A model generated the notes under the pieces. That model saw nothing but the letters and a program-made list of their open reading frames with translations, did not search any database and was not told the origin of the DNA. DNA of 34,026 nt, taken from positions 1 through 34,026 of the forward strand of contig NZ_JACDOB010000016.1 in assembly GCF_017656375.1 (NCBI RefSeq), read 5' to 3'. Origin of the DNA: Thermovirga sp. GTDB taxonomy: Bacteria; Synergistota; Synergistia; Synergistales; Thermovirgaceae. Shown one piece after another: positions 1-7,272 of the stretch. Every line of letters begins with the position of its first letter. Positions within the stretch are counted from its first letter, which is position 1. The translations under genes and the position numbers were made by a program.

Positions 1-16
1 TACCATCTTGAGCAAG

Positions 17-529
17 TCACATCCTGTAGTTTCTTCTTTCCAAATAAGCTCCAAGGGCTATGGAAGAAAGAACCACTAGAGGCAAGGAGACCAAAAACCT
101 TATAGCCGTAAACTTTATCCCCATGAAAGACGCTTCGTATATTGTCATAGGAATCCTGCAAATGGCGGAAGCTCCAATATATGTAAATATTACGCTGAGC
201 TTTGCTCCTTTGTTATATAAAGAATGTGCTACAGGAAAAGATACATACAGGCCCCCAACCGTAGTTCCCCCAAGCAAAATAGCCCAAATATATCCCCTTA
301 TTCCAGATTCCTGGCCAAAGTGTTTCTCTACTGTCTCTTTTTTTACCCATACTTCAAAAAGGCCTATCAACACAAAGGCACAGGGCAGGATCTTCGCCAT
401 ACTTACAGAGAAAGTTAAAAAATTTATACCCACCTGTTTCCCAAGGTCGAAACCTTTTACGAAAGAAAAGATCAGGAACGCTATATAAGCGAACAAGCCT
501 ATTACTTTTGCTCCGTTCGTCCACCGCAT
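17..529 (-). CDS. Half-size membrane permease, second gene of a split pair
   Basis: Small integral membrane protein of about 170 residues with roughly four hydrophobic segments, resembling one half of the DUF318/YraQ (ArsP-like) predicted permeases; substrate unknown. I place the start at the ATG at 529 because it overlaps the stop of the upstream gene in a TGATG junction and has GGGAG eight bases upstream; a TTG at 544 would add five residues. It aligns along most of its length with its neighbour: both carry a glycine-rich segment, an FP motif, an NKG motif and then a G-[IM]-K-x-T-x-IR motif, so the two proteins are homologous halves that probably assemble together. The stop is TGA at 17-19, and an ATG at 4-6 on the same strand might open another gene beyond the window edge. 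Family assignment is from recognition of the fold pattern only. Confidence 0.75.
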   Translation of the reverse strand: MRWTNGAKVIGLFAYIAFLIFSFVKGFDLGKQVGINFLTFSVSMAKILPCAFVLIGLFEVWVKKETVEKHFGQESGIRGYIWAILLGGTTVGGLYVSFPVAHSLYNKGAKLSVIFTYIGASAICRIPMTIYEASFMGIKFTAIRFLVSLPLVVLSSIALGAYLERRNYRM

Positions 530-1017
530 CAGAATATCTCCCAAAAGAAAACACCGGTTACCAATGCCACAATAATCGCTATTCCAAAGCTAATAACATT
601 CCTTATTACAGTGACTTTCATTCCAAAATACTTTTTCTCTAGAGGAGCGGTAAGAACTCCTACCATCATCAAGGTAGTGGTGAAAGCAGATAACACCATA
701 TACGGAACTCCCTTATTCAATAAAATTCCCGAAAGCGGAAAAGCGATAAAACCGGGCATCAACGTTATAGAACCCAAAAAAGCTGCTATCGTCATCGCCA
801 CAAACTTGTTATTACTGCTGTCAGCCAGATATTCATAAATGATCCTATCCGGTACAAAGGTAAGAGCCAAAGACACAAAAATGATCATCGTCAGCAAAGG
901 TTTTAATACCTTCACTAACTTCTTAAACGCTATTTTGAGTGCTTTGATAGTTTTTTCCCTGTCCGAAATAAACGATACAAATATGGCAAATATCGTTATG
1001 ATATACAAATAATGCAT
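529..1017 (-). CDS. Half-size membrane permease, first gene of a split pair
   Basis: A 162-residue membrane protein with an N-terminal hydrophobic segment, a basic cytoplasmic stretch (DREKTIKALKIAFKKLVK) and about three further membrane segments. It resembles half of a DUF318/YraQ-type predicted permease. The core (LGSITLMPGFIAFPLSGILL followed by NKG) is the counterpart of LGGTTVGGLYVSFPVAHSLY-NKG in the next gene. The stop codon overlaps the next gene's ATG by one base, so the two are translationally coupled and probably form a heteromeric transporter. Start is ATG at 1017; the ribosome site is weak (GTGAG). Transported substrate cannot be told from sequence. Confidence 0.75.
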   Translation of the reverse strand: MHYLYIITIFAIFVSFISDREKTIKALKIAFKKLVKVLKPLLTMIIFVSLALTFVPDRIIYEYLADSSNNKFVAMTIAAFLGSITLMPGFIAFPLSGILLNKGVPYMVLSAFTTTLMMVGVLTAPLEKKYFGMKVTVIRNVISFGIAIIVALVTGVFFWEIF

Positions 1018-1223
1018 TTTTTCTCACTCGCCAATAATATAAATTTTCAAAAGCTCTATGATGCTATTACCAATATTTCACAAAGGAATAAATTTCCTGA
1101 TCTTTTAAACTATAGCATCTTTCACATTTGCCGACAGCTACCAGCACCTATTCTCTCGCCATTAAAGAATTATATCCTTGCATGAAGGATGACTTTTTAT
1201 TTTCTTGCCCCCTTTGGTTTTTA
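1018..1223. other. Intergenic leader with nested inverted repeats
   Basis: Non-coding, A+T-rich. Ahead of the permease pair there is an outer inverted repeat GATGCTAT (1060-1067) / ATAGCATC (1112-1119) enclosing an inner one, AGGAA (1084-1088) / TTCCT (1094-1098). They could form a two-level stem in the minus-strand 5' leader of the permease operon, but there is no T-run to make it a terminator. No convincing promoter hexamers were found. Confidence 0.3.
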
Positions 1224-2267
1224 TCAGTGAGTTTTAAAAAGCGTGCCATGATATGCTCGTATCGCTGTTTTGATGAACGTCACAAGCCATAAAGCAACGA
1301 GGAGCCAATACAGAAGAAATCCAAAATAATCAATCAAAGCTATGTGAAATATAGTTGATACGACATGGCATGATGCTACATATGCTCCCAAAGGGAACGT
1401 GAACGCCCACCAAGACATGGCATATGGCAACGATAACCTCTTTATATAATGCAGCGTCATCAATATCGCCATCAGTACCCACCACACGCCAAACCCCCAA
1501 AACAGCAAGCCGAATACCATAAAGGGTTCCTTCATCGTCACAAAAGAAGAATTGCGAATCAGATTGACCAACGCTAAAGTTCCAGCTCCTATTGGCCCAA
1601 GATTGATCCATATGGTAGGAGCTAATCTCTCGGGAAGAGGATTATGGAGAATAAAACGATACATGCACACGGCCAACAACGCAAGATATACAAAAAATCC
1701 TCCTCCCCAACCAAAATAATTTACAAAAACAATAAGCTCTCTTAACCACCCTGTGTGATAGGAAATGACCAAACTTCCGGCAATCGGGATGACTATCAAA
1801 CCAACCGGAGGAATAAACCATGCCGGATTTATATGATCAAGCTTAACGTGCTCTCCCTTAAAGGTGAGATACGGCGTGAATATCCCAAAAAACATGGTGA
1901 GGAAAGCTCCCACAAACCAAAATATCTGCCCTATGAATACATTCTTCCCTATCACAATAAAATTGGCTGCAAGAACAAGCATGGCAATTGCGATAGTGGC
2001 GTAAAAATTTGATATTACAGGGTTTTCCATATCTTTTATGGCATTTTCCTTAAAGAAACACCACCTCAAACACCAAGGAATCAACAACACAAAGAACAAC
2101 ATCACGTTAAAATAAAAAATCGCGGATGCCACGCCCTTAAGGACTGGAAGATAAGTAGAGAAAAACAGTGAATCCATAGCTAATATACCTGTTCCCATAA
2201 CGCTTGCAAACCAAGAGGGTGTAAAATTCTTTATAATTTCATGTCTATGATCAATATCTTTCAACAT
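1224..2267 (-). CDS. TDT/SLAC1-family transporter (TehA-like, C4-dicarboxylate or anion)
   Basis: Integral membrane protein of 347 residues with about ten hydrophobic segments, matching the tellurite-resistance/dicarboxylate transporter family (TehA, Mae1, SLAC1). The N-terminal signature FTPSWFASVMGTGILA is typical of the family, as is the later W(F)IPPVGLIVIPIAGSLV stretch. Family members are channels or uniporters for dicarboxylates, sulfite, nitrate or chloride; the substrate here is unknown. The start is set at ATG 2267 because AAAGGTGG lies about nine bases upstream; extending to 2336 would run into the arm of a terminator hairpin. No partner gene is obvious; the half-permeases downstream are 200 bases away on the same strand. 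Confidence 0.85.
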   Translation of the reverse strand: MLKDIDHRHEIIKNFTPSWFASVMGTGILAMDSLFFSTYLPVLKGVASAIFYFNVMLFFVLLIPWCLRWCFFKENAIKDMENPVISNFYATIAIAMLVLAANFIVIGKNVFIGQIFWFVGAFLTMFFGIFTPYLTFKGEHVKLDHINPAWFIPPVGLIVIPIAGSLVISYHTGWLRELIVFVNYFGWGGGFFVYLALLAVCMYRFILHNPLPERLAPTIWINLGPIGAGTLALVNLIRNSSFVTMKEPFMVFGLLFWGFGVWWVLMAILMTLHYIKRLSLPYAMSWWAFTFPLGAYVASCHVVSTIFHIALIDYFGFLLYWLLVALWLVTFIKTAIRAYHGTLFKTH

Positions 2268-2301
2268 TATAAAATACCACCTTTCTGTCAAGGTAATTAA
2301 T

Positions 2302-2343
2302 AAAAAACCCACCACAGCTTGAGAAAGTTTTCTCAAGCTGTGG
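2302..2343 (-). terminator. Strong rho-independent terminator ahead of the TDT transporter gene
   Basis: A perfect 15-bp inverted repeat (left arm CCACAGCTTGAGAAA at 2312-2326, right arm 2329-2343) is followed on the minus strand by GGGTTTTTTA. No T-run follows on the plus strand, so it works for minus-strand transcripts. It lies 35-76 bases before the transporter's ATG and 76 bases after the end of a decayed reading frame, so it is probably the old terminator of that lost gene; an attenuator role for the transporter is the alternative. Confidence 0.85.
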
Positions 2344-2418
2344 GCATTTGAGATACTTACGATATCATGCTAAAAACATCAAGACATGAGCTTTGTTTTC
2401 AAGAGAAAACAAACATCT

Positions 2419-2721
2419 CTAGAAAACAGGAAAGGTAAAACTAATATCCAATCCACCAACAGTGGCAGGGTTTTCTTTTAGAGTAGGATCTCTTCCATCT
2501 CTTCATAACTGTAATACATCCCGCCCTATACTTATATTTAAAATATCTAACTCCTTACACAAAATTCATTATATCTCTAAGTATATTTCTCTCACAATAC
2601 TTTCTCAACCTTTAAAAATGATTATCCCTCTTCCTATATCATATCCCTCTTTTCTCCACACATACTTGCCCAATGAATTTGCACCTTTATCCACAATGTT
2701 AATGTGGAAATGTGGTATAAC
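2419..2721 (-). pseudogene. Decayed gene remnant, possible outer-membrane beta-barrel C-terminus
   Basis: The 480-bp gap between xth and the TDT gene holds one minus-strand frame that reads like protein but has four internal stop codons (at 2605-2607, 2569-2571, 2566-2568 and 2503-2505). The upstream part, codons 2721-2608, is stop-free and includes IVDKGANSLGKYVWRKEGYD. The last part, ending at a TAG at 2419-2421, reads DPTLKENPATVGGLDISF followed by TFPVF. The alternating pattern ending in a terminal phenylalanine is the usual last-strand signature of outer-membrane barrels. A strong terminator follows 76 bases later, as expected for a real gene end. No start, no upstream barrel and no homologue could be checked, so chance reading is possible. 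Confidence 0.4.
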
Positions 2722-2748
2722 TTATTATCTATTTATCATAATATTTGT

Positions 2749-3534
2749 TTACAGTGCAAACTTACCCACAACAGGAGCATGGTCTGATGGCTTTTCCCAT
2801 GCTCTAATCTCTCTCACAACGTAGGCATCAAGGGATTTTTCCGCCACTTGTGGGGTTGCCAATATGTGATCTATCCTCCAACCTATGTTTCTTTCCAAGG
2901 CATTTTTCACTCTGTAATCCCAAAAAGAAAATTCTCCTTCTTGGGGCCTGTGTTTTCTGAAGACATCCACAAACCCCCACTTTAAGAAAGCTTCAAAGGC
3001 CTTCCTGACCTCCTCGTGAAAGCATACGTGGTTTTTTTTGTTCCTGGGGTTGGTCACATCTATATCGGTGGGTGCAACATTCAAGTCCCCCACCATAATG
3101 ACCTTGCTCTTGGGAGTAAAATTCCTGTCCAAGTAATTCAAAAGCCTGTTGAAAAATTCAAGTTTCATTGCATAGTCAGGATGCTCTAAAGCTTTCCCTT
3201 GGGGAACATATAGGTTTATAACGTGAAGGTCTCCATCAAAGGCACAGTGTGCCATGCGGGTTTTGCCGTCGGGAAGCAAGCCATCGCCCAGGCCAAAAGA
3301 CACGCTAATAGGCTTTTCTCTTGATGCAACAGCCACACCGTTGTAGGATTTCTCCCCACAAAAAACCACCTCGTACCCTTTCTGGCGAAAAAACTCCTCG
3401 GGAAAAGTCGAATTCTCTGTTTTAGTCTCTTGAAGACAAAGAATATCTATATTGGTATCATTTAACCATCGATCCAATATATGAAGCCTGCTTCTTACGG
3501 AATTTACGTTGAACGTCGCAATTTCTCTTATCAC
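2749..3534 (-). CDS. xth: Exodeoxyribonuclease III (AP endonuclease)
   Basis: Mg2+-dependent AP endonuclease/3'-5' exonuclease of base-excision repair, 261 residues, the usual ExoIII length. Visible catalytic motifs in order: FNVNSVRSR with Asn9, LQETK with the metal-binding Glu36, LYVPQG with Tyr109, GDLNVAP with Asp150 and Asn152, and the C-terminal SDH with Asp251-His252. All key residues are present, so the enzyme should be active. The start is GTG at 3534, supported by AGGGGTG nine bases upstream; the nearby ATG at 3540 region is out of frame. It is divergent from the K+ channel gene, with an 84-bp A+T-rich gap that must hold both promoters. Confidence 0.95.
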   Translation of the reverse strand: MIREIATFNVNSVRSRLHILDRWLNDTNIDILCLQETKTENSTFPEEFFRQKGYEVVFCGEKSYNGVAVASREKPISVSFGLGDGLLPDGKTRMAHCAFDGDLHVINLYVPQGKALEHPDYAMKLEFFNRLLNYLDRNFTPKSKVIMVGDLNVAPTDIDVTNPRNKKNHVCFHEEVRKAFEAFLKWGFVDVFRKHRPQEGEFSFWDYRVKNALERNIGWRIDHILATPQVAEKSLDAYVVREIRAWEKPSDHAPVVGKFAL

Positions 3535-3618
3535 TAATCATCGCACCCCTTTTTAAGATTCGCTATCTTATAAATTTTAGTTTATATTTTAGTCAGGAAA
3601 AATGAAAGGAGAATTCCA

Positions 3619-4641
3619 TTGGATGGTCCTCATCACGGCCGAAATTGGCTTTTAGCAGTGTTTTTTATATTCGGTGTAGGCTCTCTAGGATTCCACTACA
3701 TAGTCAAACTTGACTGGATAGACTCAATATTCTACGCAGTAGTAACTCTGACTACCGTTGGATACAGCGCCCCTCCGGAACTTACAGAAGAAGGAAAAAT
3801 TTTCACTGTACTGCTGATAATCATGGGTATAGGAACCGCAGGCTACGCTCTCACTCAGGCAGCACGGTACCTTGTCTTGGACAAACTGTTGTCCGTCATG
3901 GGAAGGAGGAAGAACATACGCATGGAAAACCTCAAAAATCACTGGATCCTATGCGGTCTGGGGAAAATAGGAACCGAAGTTGCGCGCCATTTACACAGAG
4001 ATGGCGTCCCGTTCGTAGCACTAGAAATAGCAGAACGAAAGGTTGCATGGGCAAGAGAGCAAGGCTGGATAGCACAACAAGGCGACGCAAGAAACGAAGA
4101 AGCATTGAGAAACGTCTTCATAGAGAACGCGAAAGGACTCATAGCAGCCCTCACCGACGACTCAGATAACGTTTACGTAATACTGACAGCAAAATCCATT
4201 AAAAGTGATATCAGGATAATAGCCCGCGCTAGCGATGCACAGTCCACGAAAGTCCTTTACAGGGCTGGCGCTGACAAAGTAATAAGTCCGGTCGTTGCAG
4301 GAGCTGCAGCCATAGCAAGATCTTCGGTACAGCCTTCTGTGGCTGATTTCCTGGAGTTAGTAAACATATCCAAAGAAATAGACATAGACTTCGGATCCAT
4401 TCGTCTGGGGGGCAACAACCCCCTCATAGGAACCACCCTTGCAGAAGCTCCTCTAAGATCCAAATACAATGCCATAGTCATAGCTATCAAAAAACAAAAC
4501 GGCAAGCTCATTTATAACCCCTCCGGGCAACTAGTACTTGAAGAAAACGATGAGCTTATCGTCTTCGGAGAGAGAGCAAAGATGGCAAAATTAAAAGATG
4601 AGATAATCGAACTCAACCTAAAAAGGGAGAAGAACATGTAA
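3619..4641 (+). CDS. Two-TM potassium channel with RCK (TrkA-N/TrkA-C) domains
   Basis: MthK-like ligand-gated K+ channel subunit, 340 residues. Residues 9-28 form the first membrane helix, 38-52 the pore helix and filter, 62-85 the second helix. Residues about 107-225 are a Rossmann RCK_N domain with the nucleotide loop GLGKIG (113-118), and about 250-335 an RCK_C domain. The filter reads TTVGYSA rather than the common TVGYGD: the fourth backbone position is Ser50 instead of Gly. Start is TTG at 3619, seven bases after AAAGGAG; the ATG at 3602 is out of frame. It is the only plus-strand gene in the left arm. Its stop codon lies inside the hairpin shared with the convergent antiporter gene. 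Confidence 0.9.
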   Translation: MDGPHHGRNWLLAVFFIFGVGSLGFHYIVKLDWIDSIFYAVVTLTTVGYSAPPELTEEGKIFTVLLIIMGIGTAGYALTQAARYLVLDKLLSVMGRRKNIRMENLKNHWILCGLGKIGTEVARHLHRDGVPFVALEIAERKVAWAREQGWIAQQGDARNEEALRNVFIENAKGLIAALTDDSDNVYVILTAKSIKSDIRIIARASDAQSTKVLYRAGADKVISPVVAGAAAIARSSVQPSVADFLELVNISKEIDIDFGSIRLGGNNPLIGTTLAEAPLRSKYNAIVIAIKKQNGKLIYNPSGQLVLEENDELIVFGERAKMAKLKDEIIELNLKREKNM

Positions 4642-4654
4642 CGGTTCTTCTCCC
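4617..4654 (-). terminator. Rho-independent terminator for the NhaC-type antiporter gene
   Basis: An 11-bp perfect stem, GGGAGAAGAAC (4625-4635) with GTTCTTCTCCC (4644-4654) and an 8-base loop, is followed on the minus strand directly by TTTT. It overlaps the stop codon of the convergent channel gene. On the plus strand a T-run comes only about ten bases after the stem, so weak two-way action is possible. Confidence 0.75.
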
Positions 4655-4667
4655 CACAAAAATCTTT

Positions 4668-6320
4668 TTATACCTCTAATTCTACCGGCTTAGAAATCAC
4701 CCTGAATATTACATATATTACTCCTATTGCTATAACCAAATCCACCGAAGGAGGCAATTCAAAAGCAAAGCCTATATACCCGGAAATGGCCCCTAAAGCA
4801 GCCAAAAGGGCATAGGGGATCTGGGTAGTAACGTGGTCCATGTGGTCTGACCCGGTAAACATGGAAGACATTATGGTCGTGTCTGAGATGGGGCTACAGT
4901 GGTCACCCCAAACAGCTCCCGCCAAAACCGCCCCTATAGTAGGAAACATGTAAGGCATTGGGTCTATGCCTTGGCTAGATGCTATAGCATGGACCAGAGG
5001 CAACACTATGGGCATCAGTACAGCCATGGTTCCATAAGAAGTCCCCGTACAGAAGGACACCACAGCACCTGTTACAAACGTAATCAATGGAACCCACCCT
5101 ATGGAAAGAACATCGTGGGTCAATGAAACTATGAATTTGGCAGTTCCTACCTGCTTTACAGCAGAGCCAATTCCCCAAGCAAAGATCAGAATCAGCGTAC
5201 CATAGAATATGGACCTCATTCCTTCCATATATCCTCTGAACAGCTTGTTCCACGTGGAAATGCCCTGCAGCCTGTAGAATATCAAGGTGACAAATACAGA
5301 GCCAAAGGCACCCCAAACCAGGGCCTTTGAACTGCTGCCTTCTCCTATTGCTTCAGCAACCCCTACTCCAGGCCAACCTCCAGTTATAAGAAGGAGGGTG
5401 AAAATCAAACCAACTAAGGTAGCTAAAGGCAAAACAAAATTTATTACCCTCCTTGGGGTTTCCGGGGCCGGTCCCTCTTGCACCTGATTTGGGTTTATCA
5501 GCGGCTGAGCCCCATCTCTTAGGACTTTCCCTGTCTTTCTTGCCCTTCTTTCCGCCTTGAGCATTGGCCCAAAATCCCTGCCAGAAAAAACCACTATGGC
5601 CATCAATACCAAAGCCAATATGTTATAGAGGACGAAGGGAATGGACTTAAGATACGCAAGGTAAGGAGAAAATCCTATGCCCAGGTCATTGAACTGGGTT
5701 CCTATCTGGCCTACCATGTAAGCTATCCATGAGGATATGCCTGCAATACAGGCTACAGGAGCCGCTGTCGAGTCCACAAGGTACGAAAGCTTTTCCTTGG
5801 AAATTTTATACCTGTCCGTTATAGGAGTCATGGTTGTTCCAACCACCAAGGTATTCACGTAATCTTCAAAGAAAATTATGAACCCTGCCAGCATGGTGAA
5901 AATCTGGGCGCTTTTGGGACTTCTTATCTTGGAAGTAATCCATCCTACTACAGCATCAATCCCCCCGCCTATCTTCATTATCCCCACAAGGCCACCCATG
6001 GTAAGGCTTGTCAGAACTATCCTAGCCGACCAAGGATCTCCTAGGTTGTTCCAAAGCGATTCGACAGCTTTGCCAAAGCCCGTTATAGGGTTCCATCCTA
6101 CAAGCATGGTTCCGGCCACCCATATTCCTATAAAAAGCGACGGAATAACTTCCCTGGTTACTATGCACAACGTTATGGCTATAACAGGTGGCAAAAGGGA
6201 CAATGCACCAAAATCTACCTTTCCCTCCTCTGCGGCCAAGGCTACTCCAGAAAAAAACAACACTCCCGCTAAAACTATGAACAAAAACAACCCTCGCCTT
6301 GAAAACTTCATCTTTTTCAT
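4668..6320 (-). CDS. NhaC-family Na+/H+ antiporter-type transporter
   Basis: Large membrane protein (550 residues, about 12 or more helices) of the NhaC family (ion-transporter superfamily), exchanging Na+ or an organic ion for protons. Typical conserved stretches are FFEDYVNTLVVG in the middle and GDHCSPISDTTIMSS near residue 480. The N-terminus looks like a cleavable signal sequence (basic start, 20 hydrophobic residues, ALAAEE), which is uncommon in bacterial antiporters of this type but seen in anaerobe members. Start is set at ATG 6320, seven bases after AAGGAGG; an upstream ATG at 6377 lacks a good ribosome site. The gene follows an FCD-type regulator by 57 bases, probably in one transcript. 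Some family members carry amino acids or malate/lactate, so the true substrate is open. Confidence 0.85.
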   Translation of the reverse strand: MKKMKFSRRGLFLFIVLAGVLFFSGVALAAEEGKVDFGALSLLPPVIAITLCIVTREVIPSLFIGIWVAGTMLVGWNPITGFGKAVESLWNNLGDPWSARIVLTSLTMGGLVGIMKIGGGIDAVVGWITSKIRSPKSAQIFTMLAGFIIFFEDYVNTLVVGTTMTPITDRYKISKEKLSYLVDSTAAPVACIAGISSWIAYMVGQIGTQFNDLGIGFSPYLAYLKSIPFVLYNILALVLMAIVVFSGRDFGPMLKAERRARKTGKVLRDGAQPLINPNQVQEGPAPETPRRVINFVLPLATLVGLIFTLLLITGGWPGVGVAEAIGEGSSSKALVWGAFGSVFVTLIFYRLQGISTWNKLFRGYMEGMRSIFYGTLILIFAWGIGSAVKQVGTAKFIVSLTHDVLSIGWVPLITFVTGAVVSFCTGTSYGTMAVLMPIVLPLVHAIASSQGIDPMPYMFPTIGAVLAGAVWGDHCSPISDTTIMSSMFTGSDHMDHVTTQIPYALLAALGAISGYIGFAFELPPSVDLVIAIGVIYVIFRVISKPVELEV

Positions 6321-6377
6321 TCCCTTCCCTCCTTGATTTACATTTTTATTTTCAACTCTTATTCTTTTCTTATTCAA

Positions 6378-7055
6378 TTAAGAAGCTAACACATATTGAA
6401 AACACTTGAACAAGGCTTCTTCTGCTTTTTGAGGGTCCTTCGCCTCTATCGAGTCAAAAAGCACCATGTATGCTCCAGCAATTTCTTCTGGGTTTCCCCC
6501 TACAGGCACCTCCTTTTGAAATAAAAGTTCCATCACTGCCTCAAGAACCGCATTACCTGATGCCTTAATTAAGGCCCTATGAAAATCATGTAACACTACC
6601 TTTATCCCTTCATAGGTCTCTTGTACCTTCAGCTCCTCAACTTTTTGAGCAAGCACATGAAGGTCACTAGTTGTACGCTTCACCGCAGCAAGGCGCACAA
6701 CTGCGATCTCTATCGCGATCCTCGCTTCCAAAAAATCCTGGAAGGCTAAAGCTTCAGATGCTGCTATCTTCTCCAACAGCGCCTTGTAAGAGCTATCAAA
6801 CCTGCTTACCTCCTCAAGCTCACTAAGGCGCCTCTGCCCCAACTCCGTAAGGCGCCGTCCCTGAAAGCCTACTCGACATGTAAGCCCCCTTTTATCCAGC
6901 TCTCGCAAAAACCTCCCAACTGTAGCCTCGCTTAGCTCGTAACCGAAACTTCTAAGCTCCTCCTTGACCGTTCCAGCCCCTACCGGGCCACTAGACCTGT
7001 CAAGCAAAGAAAGAACTATTTTTTCTTGATAAGCATCATTTCCCTTTTCCTTCAT
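6378..7055 (-). CDS. Transcriptional regulator, winged helix plus FCD-like domain
   Basis: DNA-binding regulator of 225 residues. Residues 10-80 form a winged helix (VKEELRSFGYELSEATVGRF, then GRRLTELGQRRL) that looks more like the NrpR/RNase_R-type HTH than the usual GntR domain. Residues about 90-222 resemble the all-helical FCD ligand domain (FLEARIAIEIAVVRLAA; HDFHRALIKASGNAVL). The histidines normally binding metal in FCD domains, in the EHR helix and near the C-terminus, are not visible here. The ATG at 7055, after AGGTGGGGG, is favoured over ATG 7091 because the predicted transcript begins close to 7105. As first gene of the pair with the antiporter, it probably controls that transporter in response to a small carboxylate or amino acid. 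Confidence 0.75.
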   Translation of the reverse strand: MKEKGNDAYQEKIVLSLLDRSSGPVGAGTVKEELRSFGYELSEATVGRFLRELDKRGLTCRVGFQGRRLTELGQRRLSELEEVSRFDSSYKALLEKIAASEALAFQDFLEARIAIEIAVVRLAAVKRTTSDLHVLAQKVEELKVQETYEGIKVVLHDFHRALIKASGNAVLEAVMELLFQKEVPVGGNPEEIAGAYMVLFDSIEAKDPQKAEEALFKCFQYVLAS

Positions 7056-7112
7056 GCAGGAATCCCCCACCTTAATATCGCTAATCATCAATGATGAGCG
7101 ACAACCAAAATC

Positions 7113-7141
7113 ATCCTATTACCTTTATATCATCCTGTCAA
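7113..7141 (-). promoter_or_regulatory. Sigma-70 promoter for the regulator-antiporter operon
   Basis: On the minus strand TTGACA (7141-7136) is separated by exactly 17 bases from TAGGAT (7118-7113). Transcription would begin near 7105, giving a leader of about 50 bases to the ATG at 7055. A TTAACGTTAA palindrome lies upstream at 7186-7195 and could be an operator. Confidence 0.6.
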
Positions 7142-7272
7142 TTACCCAGGCTTATAAACTTTGAAGAATATATCTTTATGAATTGTTAACGTTAATTGGC
7201 TCTCTAAAACTTTTTTCTTACTGAACGCTGTTTAAAGAAAAATTTCAGGAAACTTCTGGAAGGGCATTTTCA

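Noticed and set aside
1174-1200. ATCCTT-AAGGAT hairpin followed by a T-rich run on the plus strand.
   Set aside because: No plus-strand gene lies upstream and the stem is only six base pairs.
2687-2711. Perfect DnaA box TTATCCACA and a TGTGGAAAT variant between xth and the TDT gene.
   Set aside because: Only one exact copy, and it falls in codons of the apparent decayed reading frame; too sparse for an origin.
2462-2824. A 120-codon plus-strand open frame.
   Set aside because: Low-complexity translation, overlaps the 3' end of xth in antisense and has no ribosome site; the minus-strand reading is more protein-like.
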